Source: Acidobacteriota bacterium
GTDB lineage: Bacteria; Acidobacteriota; Terriglobia; UBA7540
DNA length: 64,000 bases
Assembly: GCA_902812465.1 (NCBI GenBank)
Contig: CADDZE010000003.1
Location: 20,113 to 84,112, forward strand
Reading direction: 5' to 3'
Shown: in pieces, positions 56,080 to 64,000 of the stretch
Position numbering within the stretch: position 1 is the stretch's first letter
How the letters are laid out: every line of letters begins with the position of its first letter
Notes under the pieces: generated by a model
Database searches by the model: none
Seen by the model: the letters and a program-made list of their open reading frames with translations, nothing else
What the model was told of the DNA's origin: nothing
Made by a program: the position numbers and the translations under genes

Positions 56080-57303
56080 TCAGTATTGTGGAGATTTGCC
56101 GGCCATGCGTCTCTCGCCGGCGGCTCTTTCGCGCTCACCCATCAGCGCGTAAACTTCAGCCAGCCGCGCATGAACCTGCGGGTCACTGGGCCTTAGGTCT
56201 TCCGCCACCTGCAGGTAGGAAAGAGCTCTGGAGTAGCGCTGGGCAGCGTATTCCTTGGCCGCTAGGGCGGAGGCTGTCTGGAAGAGCAAGTTTGCCGTGT
56301 CCGAGTCCTGGGGATTCAGCTGCCGGGCGTGACGCAGCACGCCGAAAGCTTCGGCGTCCTGCTTCAGCATGTACAAGGTCGCTCCCAGCAGCGCGTTCGA
56401 ATCGAAGAAATCAGGCCGCAGGGCCACGGCTCGCTCCAAAGGCCCGCGAGCCTCGCTGTACCGTTTCAGCCGGAAGAAGGTCAGCCCCAGATTGTGCTGC
56501 ACTTCGTAGGAATCAGGGTCGAGCTCGGCGGCTTTGCCCAAGGGCTCCAGTGCCTCGAGGTAACGACCGTGCTGACCGTAGATGATGCCAAGCAGGGTCA
56601 GCCGCTCAGGGTCGTCCATCCGGAAGAGCCTGCTGCAGGCCTCAGGCGCGCGGGACGGCGGCTCCTTTTCGAGGGCTTGGCTGCAGGCGATGCCTAGCTC
56701 GGCCGCTTCATCGTAACTTTGCCGCAACTTGGCACTCCGTGCGAATTCACGCGCCGCTTCCCCCTGCCGGCCCTGCCGCTGGTAAAGCCGGGCCAAATGG
56801 TCCGGTATGCGGAAGTCGCGCGGATTGGCTTCCCTTGCTTTGTTGAGCCATTTTTCCGCCGTGATGAGGTCGCCCTTTTCCAGGTACGCCGAGCCCAAAT
56901 AGTACGCCGTGTCGGGGAAGGGAGGGTGTGCCACAATCGCCTGCAATTCGCGGATGGCGGCCTCTAGCTGATGTTCGTTCAGGTCGAGGCGGCCCAGGAA
57001 GTAGCGCACGCTGGGATCTCCGTCGGTCACGAGGCGGAGTCGCTCGAATTCACGCCGCGCCTCGGCGTACCGGCCCAGGGCAAAGTAACAGACTCCGAGC
57101 TGGTAGCGCACACGTGTCAGTTCAGGGCGCGCCGCCAGCGCCGTTTCGAACTCCGCCGCCGCGTTGGCGAAACGCTCATCTTTTTCGAATTCGTATCCGC
57201 GCCCGACGTGGGCTTCCGCCGCTGTTCCCTCCTGAGTGGCTTGGGGAACTAGACTTGAGCAGACAGCTGCAAGAGGCCAAGCGGTGCAGATGGCGAAAAC
57301 CAT
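56080..57303 (-). CDS. TPR-repeat protein
   Basis: A 407-residue TPR protein with a signal-like start (MVFAICTAWPLAAVCSS). Repeats include FANAAAEFETALAARPELTRVRYQLGVCYFALGRYAEARREFERL, YYLGSAYLEKGDLITAEKWLNKAREANP, YLEALEPLGKAAELDPDSYEVQHNLGLTFFRLKRYSEARGPLERA and YSRALSYLQVAEDLRPSDPQVHARLAEVYALMGERERAAGE. It was set to begin at ATG 57303; the further reading to 57564 has a poor N-terminus, and a TTG seven codons upstream is possible. It is the upstream member of a TPR pair. The broken regulator next to it has TPR sequence of another sort, so the three are not copies. Confidence 0.87.
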   Translation of the reverse strand: MVFAICTAWPLAAVCSSLVPQATQEGTAAEAHVGRGYEFEKDERFANAAAEFETALAARPELTRVRYQLGVCYFALGRYAEARREFERLRLVTDGDPSVRYFLGRLDLNEHQLEAAIRELQAIVAHPPFPDTAYYLGSAYLEKGDLITAEKWLNKAREANPRDFRIPDHLARLYQRQGRQGEAAREFARSAKLRQSYDEAAELGIACSQALEKEPPSRAPEACSRLFRMDDPERLTLLGIIYGQHGRYLEALEPLGKAAELDPDSYEVQHNLGLTFFRLKRYSEARGPLERAVALRPDFFDSNALLGATLYMLKQDAEAFGVLRHARQLNPQDSDTANLLFQTASALAAKEYAAQRYSRALSYLQVAEDLRPSDPQVHARLAEVYALMGERERAAGERRMAGKSPQY

Positions 57304-57596
57304 CAAGGCACGTTTTAACCCCAAGGTTGAGCAGCACCCAAACCGTTGCTTTTTTCCTGCCTGCAAGTGCTTACACCTAGGCCTGAATGGACCCGGACGC
57401 CCCGGCGCTGCCGTCAGCGGATCCGGCAAGTTGCCGGCGCGTTCCAGTAATAGGGAGACCTGCCGTCCCAGGAGCCCGGAAAGCTGGCGAAGCGAATCTG
57501 GTGTGTGCCTGGCCGATCTGCCAGCTGCGTCTCGCCCCGCCCATCCGCTGGAACGATTGTGCATCGAGCGGCCTGGCTCCTCAAGCCGGTGGTAGG

Positions 57597-59270
57597 CTAA
57601 GGCGGCAGACCGACTTTACCCAGCAGGGTCACAAAGCGGTCGGAAACACGCAGGCGGTCCATCGCCGGATTCACCTTGAGAAAGACGAGGGAGTTGGAGC
57701 GTTCGGCATAGGCGCGCTCCAGCCAGTCTAATGCTACTTCCTTCTCGTCCAGCCCCCAGTAGACGGTGGCCACGTCAAAGGAAGAGAAGAAACCGTGTGC
57801 GGAGGAGCGATCCTTCAGTTCTGAAACCACCTTGAGGACTTCTCCCCTTCTGCCAGCGAGAGCATAGGCGAAACCCAGCGCAGCCATGATATCCGGGTAG
57901 TCGTCCAGGGTTCGGGCGCGCTCAAGTTCCGCGATGGCCTCGGCGAGTTGGCCTTGCCGTGCAAGGTCCAGTTCCAATCATAGCCAAATCGGGCTTCCCC
58001 TAAGGCCGCATGGGCCTCAGCTAGCTCCGAATCGATGTCCAAAGCCCTCTGCGCCGCTTCCTTCGCCTTGGGCATGGCCTGACGAGCAGGCAGGAGGTTA
58101 TCACTGAGGAGCAAACAGCACTCAGCTAAACCCGAATGGGCCCGGGCCTAATCAATAGCGTCTTCGAAGTAGCCAATGGCTTTCTGAGCCGCGGCCAGGC
58201 TGCGGCGTCCGAGATAATTCCGAGATAATATTGGCCTTGAAGATCGTCCTGGTAGGCCTCGGAATTCACCGGCGCAGGCCGGTCAATCGCTGCTGCTCGA
58301 ACGGGCTCAGCGCTCCCTTAATCTCGCCCGCAATCGCGTGGGCTAGCTCCGCCTGCAGGGCCATCACGTCGCGGGTGGCGCGCTCGTAGCTGTCAGCCCA
58401 GACGAGCTTTTCCGGAAAGGCTTGAACGAGCTGGCAAGTGATTCTGACTCTGCCTCGCGACTCGAGCATAGTGCCTTCCACAACGGCATCCACACCCAGC
58501 TCCTGGGCAATTTGCGGAACGGACTTGGCCGTGCCTTGGTATCGCAGAGCCGAGGTCAGGGAAATCACCCGCAAGTCCTGCAGCTGGCTGAGGGCCGTAA
58601 TCAGCTCCGCCGTGGTGCCTTGGGTAAGACATTCCTCGGCAGGATCGCGAGAGAGATTCAGAAAAGGCAGCACAGCGAGGGAGTGAATTCCGCCCCTGCC
58701 GCTCAATTGGGACCTGCGGTGCCTGGACCAGGGCGTGGCAAGCCATGCCGGCGCCGCTACGACCGCAAGGGACGCCACAACCCACCCAAGTCGCGCCCAC
58801 TTCCGGCGTTTGACCTCGGGCAGAGGCTCTGGGCTCGCGCCGCCCGGCGGACCGGCTTCGGTTTCTTCCAAATGGTCACTCGGTGTGAGTTGCGAACCGC
58901 GGCCATCGGACGAGGAAACGGGTTCCGCTTTAACCGCTGCAATGAAGCGGTAGCCGCGCTTCGGCACCGTTTCAATGTACTCAGTGCCCTCCGAAAATGC
59001 GGCCAGAGTCTTGCGCAAGGTCGAGGCGTACTTGGTCAGGTTTCCTTCTTCCACAAAGGTGTCCGGCCACACCTGCTTCAGTAGGGCATCTTTCGCCACC
59101 AGGCGCCCGCCGTTTTGCACCAGTACCAAAAGCATATCGAAAGCCCGCGGGGTCAGCGGTACAGGCTTGCCGCCGCATAGAAGCAAGCGTTCACGCGGGT
59201 CCAGGCGAAACGGACCAAACGTGTAAACAAGTTCTGTCCTCCCGTCCATTCGCGGTAGGGTTTCTTTCAC
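57597..59270 (-). pseudogene. Winged-helix/FlgO-like/TPR transcription regulator, broken
   Basis: The N-terminal part (59270 down to 58266, 334 codons) is intact: a CadC/ToxR-like winged-helix domain at residues 13-112 (FGPFRLDPRERLLLCGGKPVPLTPRAFDMLLVLVQNGGRLVAKDALLKQVWPDTFVEEGNLTKY-type), a membrane segment near 160-178, and a FlgO/adenylate-cyclase-like part (SLAVLPFLNLSRDP, VEGTMLESRGRVRITCQLV). It stops after LTGLRR. The TPR part follows in other frames: FEDAID then a stop, LAECCLLLSDNLLPARQAMPKAKEAAQRALDIDSELAEAHAALGEARFGYDWNWT, and, after an apparent deletion, LARQGQLAEAIAELERAR to NPAMDRLRVSDRFVTLLGKVGLPP. Several frameshifts and stops indicate decay. Confidence 0.85.
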
Positions 59271-59965
59271 AAATTTTTCACGATTTCGTAGGGACTTTCT
59301 GACCGGAGAGGGTGAATCCTGCGAGAGCAGCGAACGGGTGTCGGTCAGGAAGCCCTGCAGCCGACAAGCATTTTAGCCTAGGCCGACACCCCAGGGCAAT
59401 GCGCACTGACGGGGCGGTTGAGGTTAACGCGGCCCCTGCAGGCGTTTTTTTAAGGGAAGCGGCTGCGGTCGGGTGGCCCTTTCACCCGCGGGCTGATTTC
59501 AAGGGGGGGAGCGCCTGCCGGACAGGGGCCACTCACCGTGGCTGCGTTCACACCTGCTTCGATCCCAGGAGCACTGGTCTTCAGTCCGGGTAGCATTTCC
59601 TGGTTGTCTGAACACACCTGACGCGGCTCTCTTAGCGGTTTCCCAGCGACACCCCTCCGACACACAGCGGGCTGCTCTAAGGTTCCCAGGATGGCGGACT
59701 GGCGCGCCAGGGCAATCCGAAGGCCTCCCCCGCAAAAGCTCCGGAGGAGGCTCTCCCAGCGGGCAGTATCGAGGTCGAGCCTAAATATACCCCGCCCGCA
59801 GTTTGGGAGGTCACGGCATCGCCCGGAAGGCTTTACTCAACTCGAAGTCGCACCGGCCGTCCCACCGTGTTGACGCCTCCCATAGACTCCTCTCAGCCGA
59901 AGGTCCTTCGTGTGCCCGGCAACGCGCCTCCGTTGATTGACGCACTAGTACCGCTGTGTTAGCTT
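59271..59965. other. Gene-free stretch before the tol cluster
   Basis: About 690 bases with no gene. It contains an inverted repeat at 59336-59391, a 12-base palindrome CTGGCGCGCCAG at 59699-59710, a seven-base T-run at 59446-59452 after GC-rich sequence, and TTGACG at 59937-59942 with TAGCTT 17 bases later, which may be the tol promoter. Confidence 0.5.
59336..59391. repeat. Inverted repeat with alternative pairing
   Basis: GGGTGTCGG at 59336-59344 is inverted as CCGACACCC at 59383-59391. A second CCGACA at 59361-59366 could pair with the same TGTCGG, giving two mutually exclusive stems. It lies just beyond the start of the broken regulator gene and upstream of the tol genes. Confidence 0.6.
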
Positions 59966-60706
59966 GTGAAACTAGAGGAAATTTCTCGGGATGTGGCGCC
60001 CCAAGGAGGTTGGTTGGCCTTCACGGTCTTTGTCTGGTATCAAAGCGAGTTAAGCTCACTACTAGCCAACACCGGAATCGTAGCCCGAGCCGTTCTGCTG
60101 ATTTTGCTTTTCTTTTCAGTGTTTTCCTGGGCTGTTATCTTTCAAAAGTGGCGTGCCTTTAAAGCCGCTCACCAGCAATCACGGCAATTTCTTAAGATCT
60201 TTCGGCAGAGCACCAAGCTTTCCGAGATTCGCTCGAGTTGTCAGGTGTTGAAAGCCACTCCGCTGGCGGAGCTCTTCTTGAGCGGCTACCGAGAGATTGA
60301 GAACCAGGCGGAGTACCGGGAGAACCCGGGCAAACCGCGCATCCGGAGCCTTGATGCCGTGCAGCGCGCGCTGCAAATGGCTGCCTCGGCTGAACTTACG
60401 CGCTTGGAGCAGCGGCTCAGCTGGCTGGCCACCACCGGAGGCGTCACACCCTTCATCGGCCTCTTTGGCACCGTATGGGGCATCATCGATGCCTTCCAGG
60501 GCCTGGGCGCAGCCGGCACCGCGTCCCTGCGTAGCGTGGCACCGGGCATCGCGGAAGCGCTTATCACTACGGCGGCCGGGCTTTTTGCTGCGATTCCAGC
60601 GGTCATTGCTTACAACCTCTTTGTGCAGCGCATTAAGGAATTTGGCACCTTGATGGACGACTTTGCCCTCGAATTCCTGAATATGACGGAGCGGACATTT
60701 ACCTAG
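59966..60706 (+). CDS. tolQ: Tol-Pal system protein TolQ
   Basis: TolQ is the inner-membrane proton-channel subunit of the Tol-Pal machine, related to ExbB and MotA. The 246-residue protein has three hydrophobic segments: LLILLFFSVFSWAVIFQKW near 45-63, GVTPFIGLFGTVWGIIDAF near 155-175 and LITTAAGLFAAIPAVIAYNLF near 200-220. WLATTGGVTPFIGLFGTVWGI is the ExbB/TolQ hallmark. The listed GTG at 59966 is possible, but GTG 59993, with AGAGGAA upstream and a promoter-like TTGACG/TAGCTT pair before it, fits transcription better. First gene of tolQ-tolR-tonB-tolB-pal. Confidence 0.95.
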   Translation: MKLEEISRDVAPQGGWLAFTVFVWYQSELSSLLANTGIVARAVLLILLFFSVFSWAVIFQKWRAFKAAHQQSRQFLKIFRQSTKLSEIRSSCQVLKATPLAELFLSGYREIENQAEYRENPGKPRIRSLDAVQRALQMAASAELTRLEQRLSWLATTGGVTPFIGLFGTVWGIIDAFQGLGAAGTASLRSVAPGIAEALITTAAGLFAAIPAVIAYNLFVQRIKEFGTLMDDFALEFLNMTERTFT

Positions 60707-60790
60707 TGGCCGAGCTCCCGGACCCCGGTGCGAGTGCCCGGTACCGCTATAGCGAACGGCGGATTAAGGGCATCGGGCCTGTCGATTTCT

Positions 60791-61213
60791 ATGGCATTTA
60801 CGACAGCTAGAGGACGCACTCACACGTCGCTTTCCGAAATCAATGTCACCCCGTTTGTGGACGTGGTGTTGGTGCTTCTCGTCATCTTCATGTTGACGGC
60901 GCCTATTCTGGAATCCGGCATCGAGGTGGACCTGCCCAAAACCAAGACGGTGAAAGTGGTCTCCACCGAGCGGGTAGTGGTGACTATCGACAAGCGGCAA
61001 ACGCTTTACGTGGGCAACGATCCGGTGAACATCAACCTGCTGGGCCAGACCGTGGCCGACCGTCTGAGAGGGGCCAAGGACTCCCCTGTATTCATCCGAG
61101 CGGACCAGTCAGTTCCATTCGGAACATTCGCACAAGTGATTGACGCTCTGAAGCAAGCAAACCTGACGAATGTCAACATTGTTACGGAGCCACTGAATAC
61201 GAAGGGCAGGTGA
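60791..61213 (+). CDS. tolR: Tol-Pal system protein TolR (ExbD/TolR family)
   Basis: A 140-residue protein with one membrane segment, SEINVTPFVDVVLVLLVIFMLTAPIL, including the conserved Asp in the membrane (D in PFVDV) needed for proton use, followed by a periplasmic domain with EVDLPKTKT, VVVTIDKRQTLYVGNDPVN and VFIRADQSVPFGTFAQVIDALKQA. With TolQ it forms the motor of the Tol system. It starts at ATG 60791 by homology; the frame is open to 60728. It follows tolQ by 84 bases. Confidence 0.95.
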   Translation: MAFTTARGRTHTSLSEINVTPFVDVVLVLLVIFMLTAPILESGIEVDLPKTKTVKVVSTERVVVTIDKRQTLYVGNDPVNINLLGQTVADRLRGAKDSPVFIRADQSVPFGTFAQVIDALKQANLTNVNIVTEPLNTKGR

Positions 61214-61335
61214 CACGGAGCCACGTGGTGAGACAAGCGGGGAGCGAGCCAAAAGAGGGATGACCGCGTCTTTTACGGCCGGCTCACCCCCTAAAAATTA
61301 TAGGTTCGAGGCCACCAAGTTATTGAAAAAACGAC

Positions 61336-62124
61336 ATGAGTGCCAGTGCACAGCTCGTTCTCGATCGGCGAGAGGATCTGCGCGGGCCGGTCATCGCCTC
61401 GCTCGTGCTGCACGGCGCCCTATTGGGCTTGGCTCTGGGATACGCGGCTCGGGGATTCCGCCGCGGACCCGGGTGGGGCAATCCCTGGAACGGCAACGCG
61501 GCGAGGGTGGGTGTAGTCACGTCCCTTCCGGGCATGCCTCTGCCCAGCCCGATGCTGGCCACTCCCAACACGGTTGCTACGGAGAACCCTAGCCTCTACC
61601 ATGCGCTTCCCAAACCGAAGGAGGAACCCGCACCAGAGGCTCAGGAGATTCCGAAGTTTAAGGAAGAGTTCAAGCCGGCGAAGCCCCTGCGCATTAACAA
61701 GCGAATTCAGGAGGAAATGACGCCGCCTCCCAATGCGATTCCGGCCGGCGAGGGGGGCAAACCCTCCCTCACCTACGGGCAGATCGCCAACGGGGAGGGG
61801 TCGGGGGCCGTGGAGTTCGGAGCGGGATTTGGCGAGCGCTACGGCTGGTACGTCGAGGCAGCACGCAATCGCATCAGCAGCAACTGGCTGATGTCAGCCA
61901 TTAGCCCCACGGTTACGGCGGCGCGCCGCGTCTATGTCCACTTTGAGATTTTGCGGGACGGGCACATCCAGAACGTCAGGCTTACGCAGTCCAGTGGCAA
62001 CGCCGAGATCGATCGTTCGGCACTGCGCGCCGTCTATGCTTCTGATCCGCTGGGTCCTCTGCCCCAGGATTATCGCGGTGACCGCGTGGCCGTGGACTTC
62101 TATTTTGACTTCAGCCGGCGCTAA
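61336..62124 (+). CDS. TonB/TolA-family periplasmic linker protein
   Basis: A 262-residue protein with one N-terminal membrane segment (IASLVLHGALLGLALGYAARG), a proline- and glutamate-rich central part (LPKPKEEPAPEAQEIPKFKEEFKPAKP), and a C-terminal TonB domain: VYVHFEILRDGHIQNVRLTQSSGNAEIDRSALRAVYASDPLGPLP. It takes the place of TolA in this tolQ-tolR-tonB-tolB-pal gene order; TolA has no close sequence here and TonB-type C-termini are used in its place in many non-proteobacterial groups. It would connect TolQR motion to TolB and Pal in the outer membrane. Starts at ATG 61336. Confidence 0.9.
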   Translation: MSASAQLVLDRREDLRGPVIASLVLHGALLGLALGYAARGFRRGPGWGNPWNGNAARVGVVTSLPGMPLPSPMLATPNTVATENPSLYHALPKPKEEPAPEAQEIPKFKEEFKPAKPLRINKRIQEEMTPPPNAIPAGEGGKPSLTYGQIANGEGSGAVEFGAGFGERYGWYVEAARNRISSNWLMSAISPTVTAARRVYVHFEILRDGHIQNVRLTQSSGNAEIDRSALRAVYASDPLGPLPQDYRGDRVAVDFYFDFSRR

Positions 62125-62188
62125 GCGGAGAAGGGCGAGTAGCGCAGGCCCGTGGGAGTTAGGAAAGGAGGGTTTGCTGCCAAAGGCG

Positions 62189-63616
62189 ATGCACCATTTC
62201 AGTCTTTTCGGTCATCTCAGCTTTTGGAACTTGCCGCGGCTGCGCACGTTAGGTTCAGTCGCGGGGATTCTCCTGCTGGGTGTAGGGCTGCGCTTGGGTT
62301 TGACGGCTGGCGCTGGTCTTGCCCAGGAGCCGGTCACACCGGGCCGAGCGGCGACGCCCCAGGAGCAGTGGTTCGAGACGGGCATCAACCGGGGCGCGCC
62401 TAGTATTCGGTTGGCGGTGTCTCCCTTTCCGGCGCAGTCGAATGACAGCCAGCTGGGAACGCTCACCTCGGAGTTTAATGACGTTCTTTGGAACGACCTC
62501 GACAATGCCGGCATTTTCACTCTGGTCAGCAAGAGCTACTATCCTCTGAAGGCTCCGGCTAGCCCGCAGGAGGTGGCGTTCAACGCCTGGGCCGACCCGC
62601 CAGCCTCGGCGCAGATGCTGGCTTTTGGCAAGACGGAGACGATTAATCAAAACCTGGTCATCACCGCTTACCTTTACGATGTCAAGAACCCCGCCAACCC
62701 CAGTGTGCTGGCCAAGCGTTATGTGGCGACGATGAACGAGGTTTCAGCCCGCGAAGCGGCTCATCGCTTTGCCAACGAAATTGTGAAGACCCTGGGAGGG
62801 GGCATTCCGGGCATCAACCTGACCCAGATCGCTTTTGTTAGCCGGCGCAGCGGCCACCAGGAGATCTGGATGATGGATTACGACGGTTTCAACCAGCACC
62901 CCATCACCAGCTACGGATCGATTTCGACCACGCCGCGTATCTCTCCCGACCTCACGCGGCTCGCCTTCACCACCTATGCGGGCGGCAACCCGGAGATCTA
63001 TATCTACTCGCTCGAGGCTCATCGCCTGCTGCCCTTTCCGCATTACCGGGGTTTGAATGCCACGCCGGCCTGGTCCCCAGATGGGAAGAAGATCGCGTTC
63101 TGCTCCAGCATGAGCGGCGATCCGGAAATTTACGTCTCTGACGCCAATGGCGCGAATCTGCAACGCCTCACTTTCTCGCCCGGCGTTGACATTTCTCCGA
63201 CCTGGAATCCCAAGACGGGCAACGAAATCGCCTTTGTTTCTGATCGCAGCGGCTCGCCGCAGATCTACATTATGAACGCGGATGGCACCAACGTGCGGCG
63301 TCTGATCACGGGAGGGGGTGATGCCAGCGAACCCTCATGGTCGCCGAACGGGCTTTTCATGGCGTTTCAGTGGCGCGTCACGGACACGGGCACCTACGAC
63401 ATCTATGTGATTGAGATTGCCACCGGCCGCATCGTTCAGCTGACCCACGACGCCGGCCGCAACGAACACCCATCGTGGTCGCCCGATGGCCGCCACCTCG
63501 TTTTTGCCTCCACACGAACCGGCAGCAGGCAAGTATGGATGATGCTGGCGGACGGGACCAATCCCAAGCAACTCACCCGGGACGGCGAGAATTGGAATCC
63601 CAACTGGTCGAACTGA
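62189..63616 (+). CDS. tolB: Tol-Pal system beta-propeller protein TolB
   Basis: A 475-residue periplasmic protein. The signal region is GSVAGILLLGVGLRLGLTAGAGLAQ. The N-terminal domain begins IRLAVSPFPAQSNDSQLG, followed by WD40-like propeller repeats: GGNPEIYIYSLEAHRL, SGDPEIYVSDANGANLQRLTFSPG, SGSPQIYIMNADGTNVRRLITGG, TGTYDIYVIEIATGRIVQLTHDAG and GSRQVWMMLADGTNPKQLTRDG. TolB binds Pal and the TonB/TolA arm. The start ATG 62189 is used; TTG 62174, closer to the AAGGAGGG, is an alternative. It precedes pal by about 300 bases. Confidence 0.96.
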   Translation: MHHFSLFGHLSFWNLPRLRTLGSVAGILLLGVGLRLGLTAGAGLAQEPVTPGRAATPQEQWFETGINRGAPSIRLAVSPFPAQSNDSQLGTLTSEFNDVLWNDLDNAGIFTLVSKSYYPLKAPASPQEVAFNAWADPPASAQMLAFGKTETINQNLVITAYLYDVKNPANPSVLAKRYVATMNEVSAREAAHRFANEIVKTLGGGIPGINLTQIAFVSRRSGHQEIWMMDYDGFNQHPITSYGSISTTPRISPDLTRLAFTTYAGGNPEIYIYSLEAHRLLPFPHYRGLNATPAWSPDGKKIAFCSSMSGDPEIYVSDANGANLQRLTFSPGVDISPTWNPKTGNEIAFVSDRSGSPQIYIMNADGTNVRRLITGGGDASEPSWSPNGLFMAFQWRVTDTGTYDIYVIEIATGRIVQLTHDAGRNEHPSWSPDGRHLVFASTRTGSRQVWMMLADGTNPKQLTRDGENWNPNWSN

Positions 63617-63912
63617 CCGATGGTGCCGCTCCCCGCGGAGGGGCGCCCATGCCGGATGCCGGAACACGCGGCGGAGGCTCGGGCTCGTTGTCGCCCGCGT
63701 TACCCCCATCCGTGGTTGCCCCCCAGGCGATAGCCAGTTGTTACACGATATTTTAATTTGAGTTCAAGTATGGTATCGTACCTCGGGCATTATCTCTTCG
63801 TGGGCGAAGCAAGGCCACCAGCGCCAACGAAGATCGGTTCTTTCTAGGGCAATCGAACGTTTCATCCCTGGGATCACGACATTCTGTTTCCGAACCAAGG
63901 AGGTTTTTGAGA

Positions 63913-64000
63913 ATGCGAGACACGAAACGCAGCGCGAGTTCTCTCGTGGGTATCCTGGGAGCGATTCTGTTAACCGCGGCGTGCCACCAAAAGAAGGTCC
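63913..64000 (+). CDS. pal: Peptidoglycan-associated lipoprotein (5' part)
   Basis: Only the first 29 codons are in the window. They encode MRDTKRSASSLVGILGAILLTAAC, a lipoprotein signal ending in the lipobox L-T-A-A-C. AGGAGG lies eleven bases before the ATG. Its place directly after tolB makes Pal the most likely product, but the OmpA-like domain that would prove it lies beyond the edge. The 296 bases between tolB and this gene have no other reading frame I trust, and may carry its own promoter. Confidence 0.75.
   Translation, partial: MRDTKRSASSLVGILGAILLTAACHQKKV

Noticed and set aside
59937..59968. Promoter for a TolQ starting at GTG 59966
   Set aside because: The -10 box abuts this GTG, so the start site would fall after the codon; the pair was kept only as a possible promoter for a later start.

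Overview
This window looks like chromosomal DNA of a high-GC Gram-negative bacterium, most likely a member of the Acidobacteriota. That placement is an inference from gene content: a tolQ-tolR-tonB-tolB-pal cluster, an ECF sigma / zinc-finger anti-sigma / DUF3106 trio, a PIG-L deacetylase with a NEW3-like middle part, winged-helix/TPR regulators of the CadC-like type and tandem TPR proteins. GTG and TTG starts are common. I see no phage, IS element, integrase or CRISPR array.

Layout. 1-2.4 kb: the 3' end of dtd, a large protein with a PD-(D/E)XK-like C-terminus, and a small conserved protein. 2.7-9.2 kb: central carbon and serine genes (glgC, eno, gpmA, a class V aminotransferase next to serA). 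9.2-14.4 kb: an EVE-like protein, prepilin peptidase, purQ and purL. 14.6-19.4 kb: a frameshifted OPT transporter, a C4 zinc-ribbon coiled-coil protein, RNase HI fused to a DUF104-like tail, an unknown protein and a CoA-binding protein. 19.4-24.4 kb: two tRNA-Pro genes, then a minus-strand operon of ABC ATPase, secreted esterase and two ABC-2 permeases, one cut by a single in-frame TAG, ending in a decayed TPR gene. 24.8-33.7 kb: creatininase-family protein, PIG-L deacetylase, tRNA-Ile, a DUF1080 protein, a ThrB-like GHMP kinase, an MFS sugar-acid-type transporter and a NagB-like deaminase. 34-42 kb: sigma/anti-sigma/DUF3106, a GT2 glycosyltransferase, an alanine-type aminotransferase, an HDOD protein and two related DsbA-like thioredoxins. 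43-47.7 kb: trpS, then overlapping scpA-scpB-rluB-hisC. 47.7-59.3 kb: ada, an ABC-2 permease fused to a CIA30-like domain, glcD-glcE-glcF, two TPR proteins and a badly broken winged-helix/TPR regulator. 60-64 kb: the Tol-Pal envelope cluster, with pal running off the end.

How the genes fit together. Enolase, phosphoglycerate mutase, SerA and the adjacent aminotransferase connect lower glycolysis with serine synthesis. ScpA and ScpB are the non-SMC parts of condensin. GlcDEF oxidises glycolate. The Tol-Pal genes form one envelope machine.

Four genes are interrupted (OPT transporter, ABC permease, RMD-like TPR protein, winged-helix regulator), and one small zinc-ribbon frame has no recognisable start codon. 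Two of the interruptions are single-position events that could be assembly errors; the other two show several lesions and look like real decay. I did not find a clearly new multi-gene system. The most unusual items are the ABC-2/CIA30 fusion, the RNase HI/DUF104 fusion, and the DsbA-like pair with repeated N-terminal modules.
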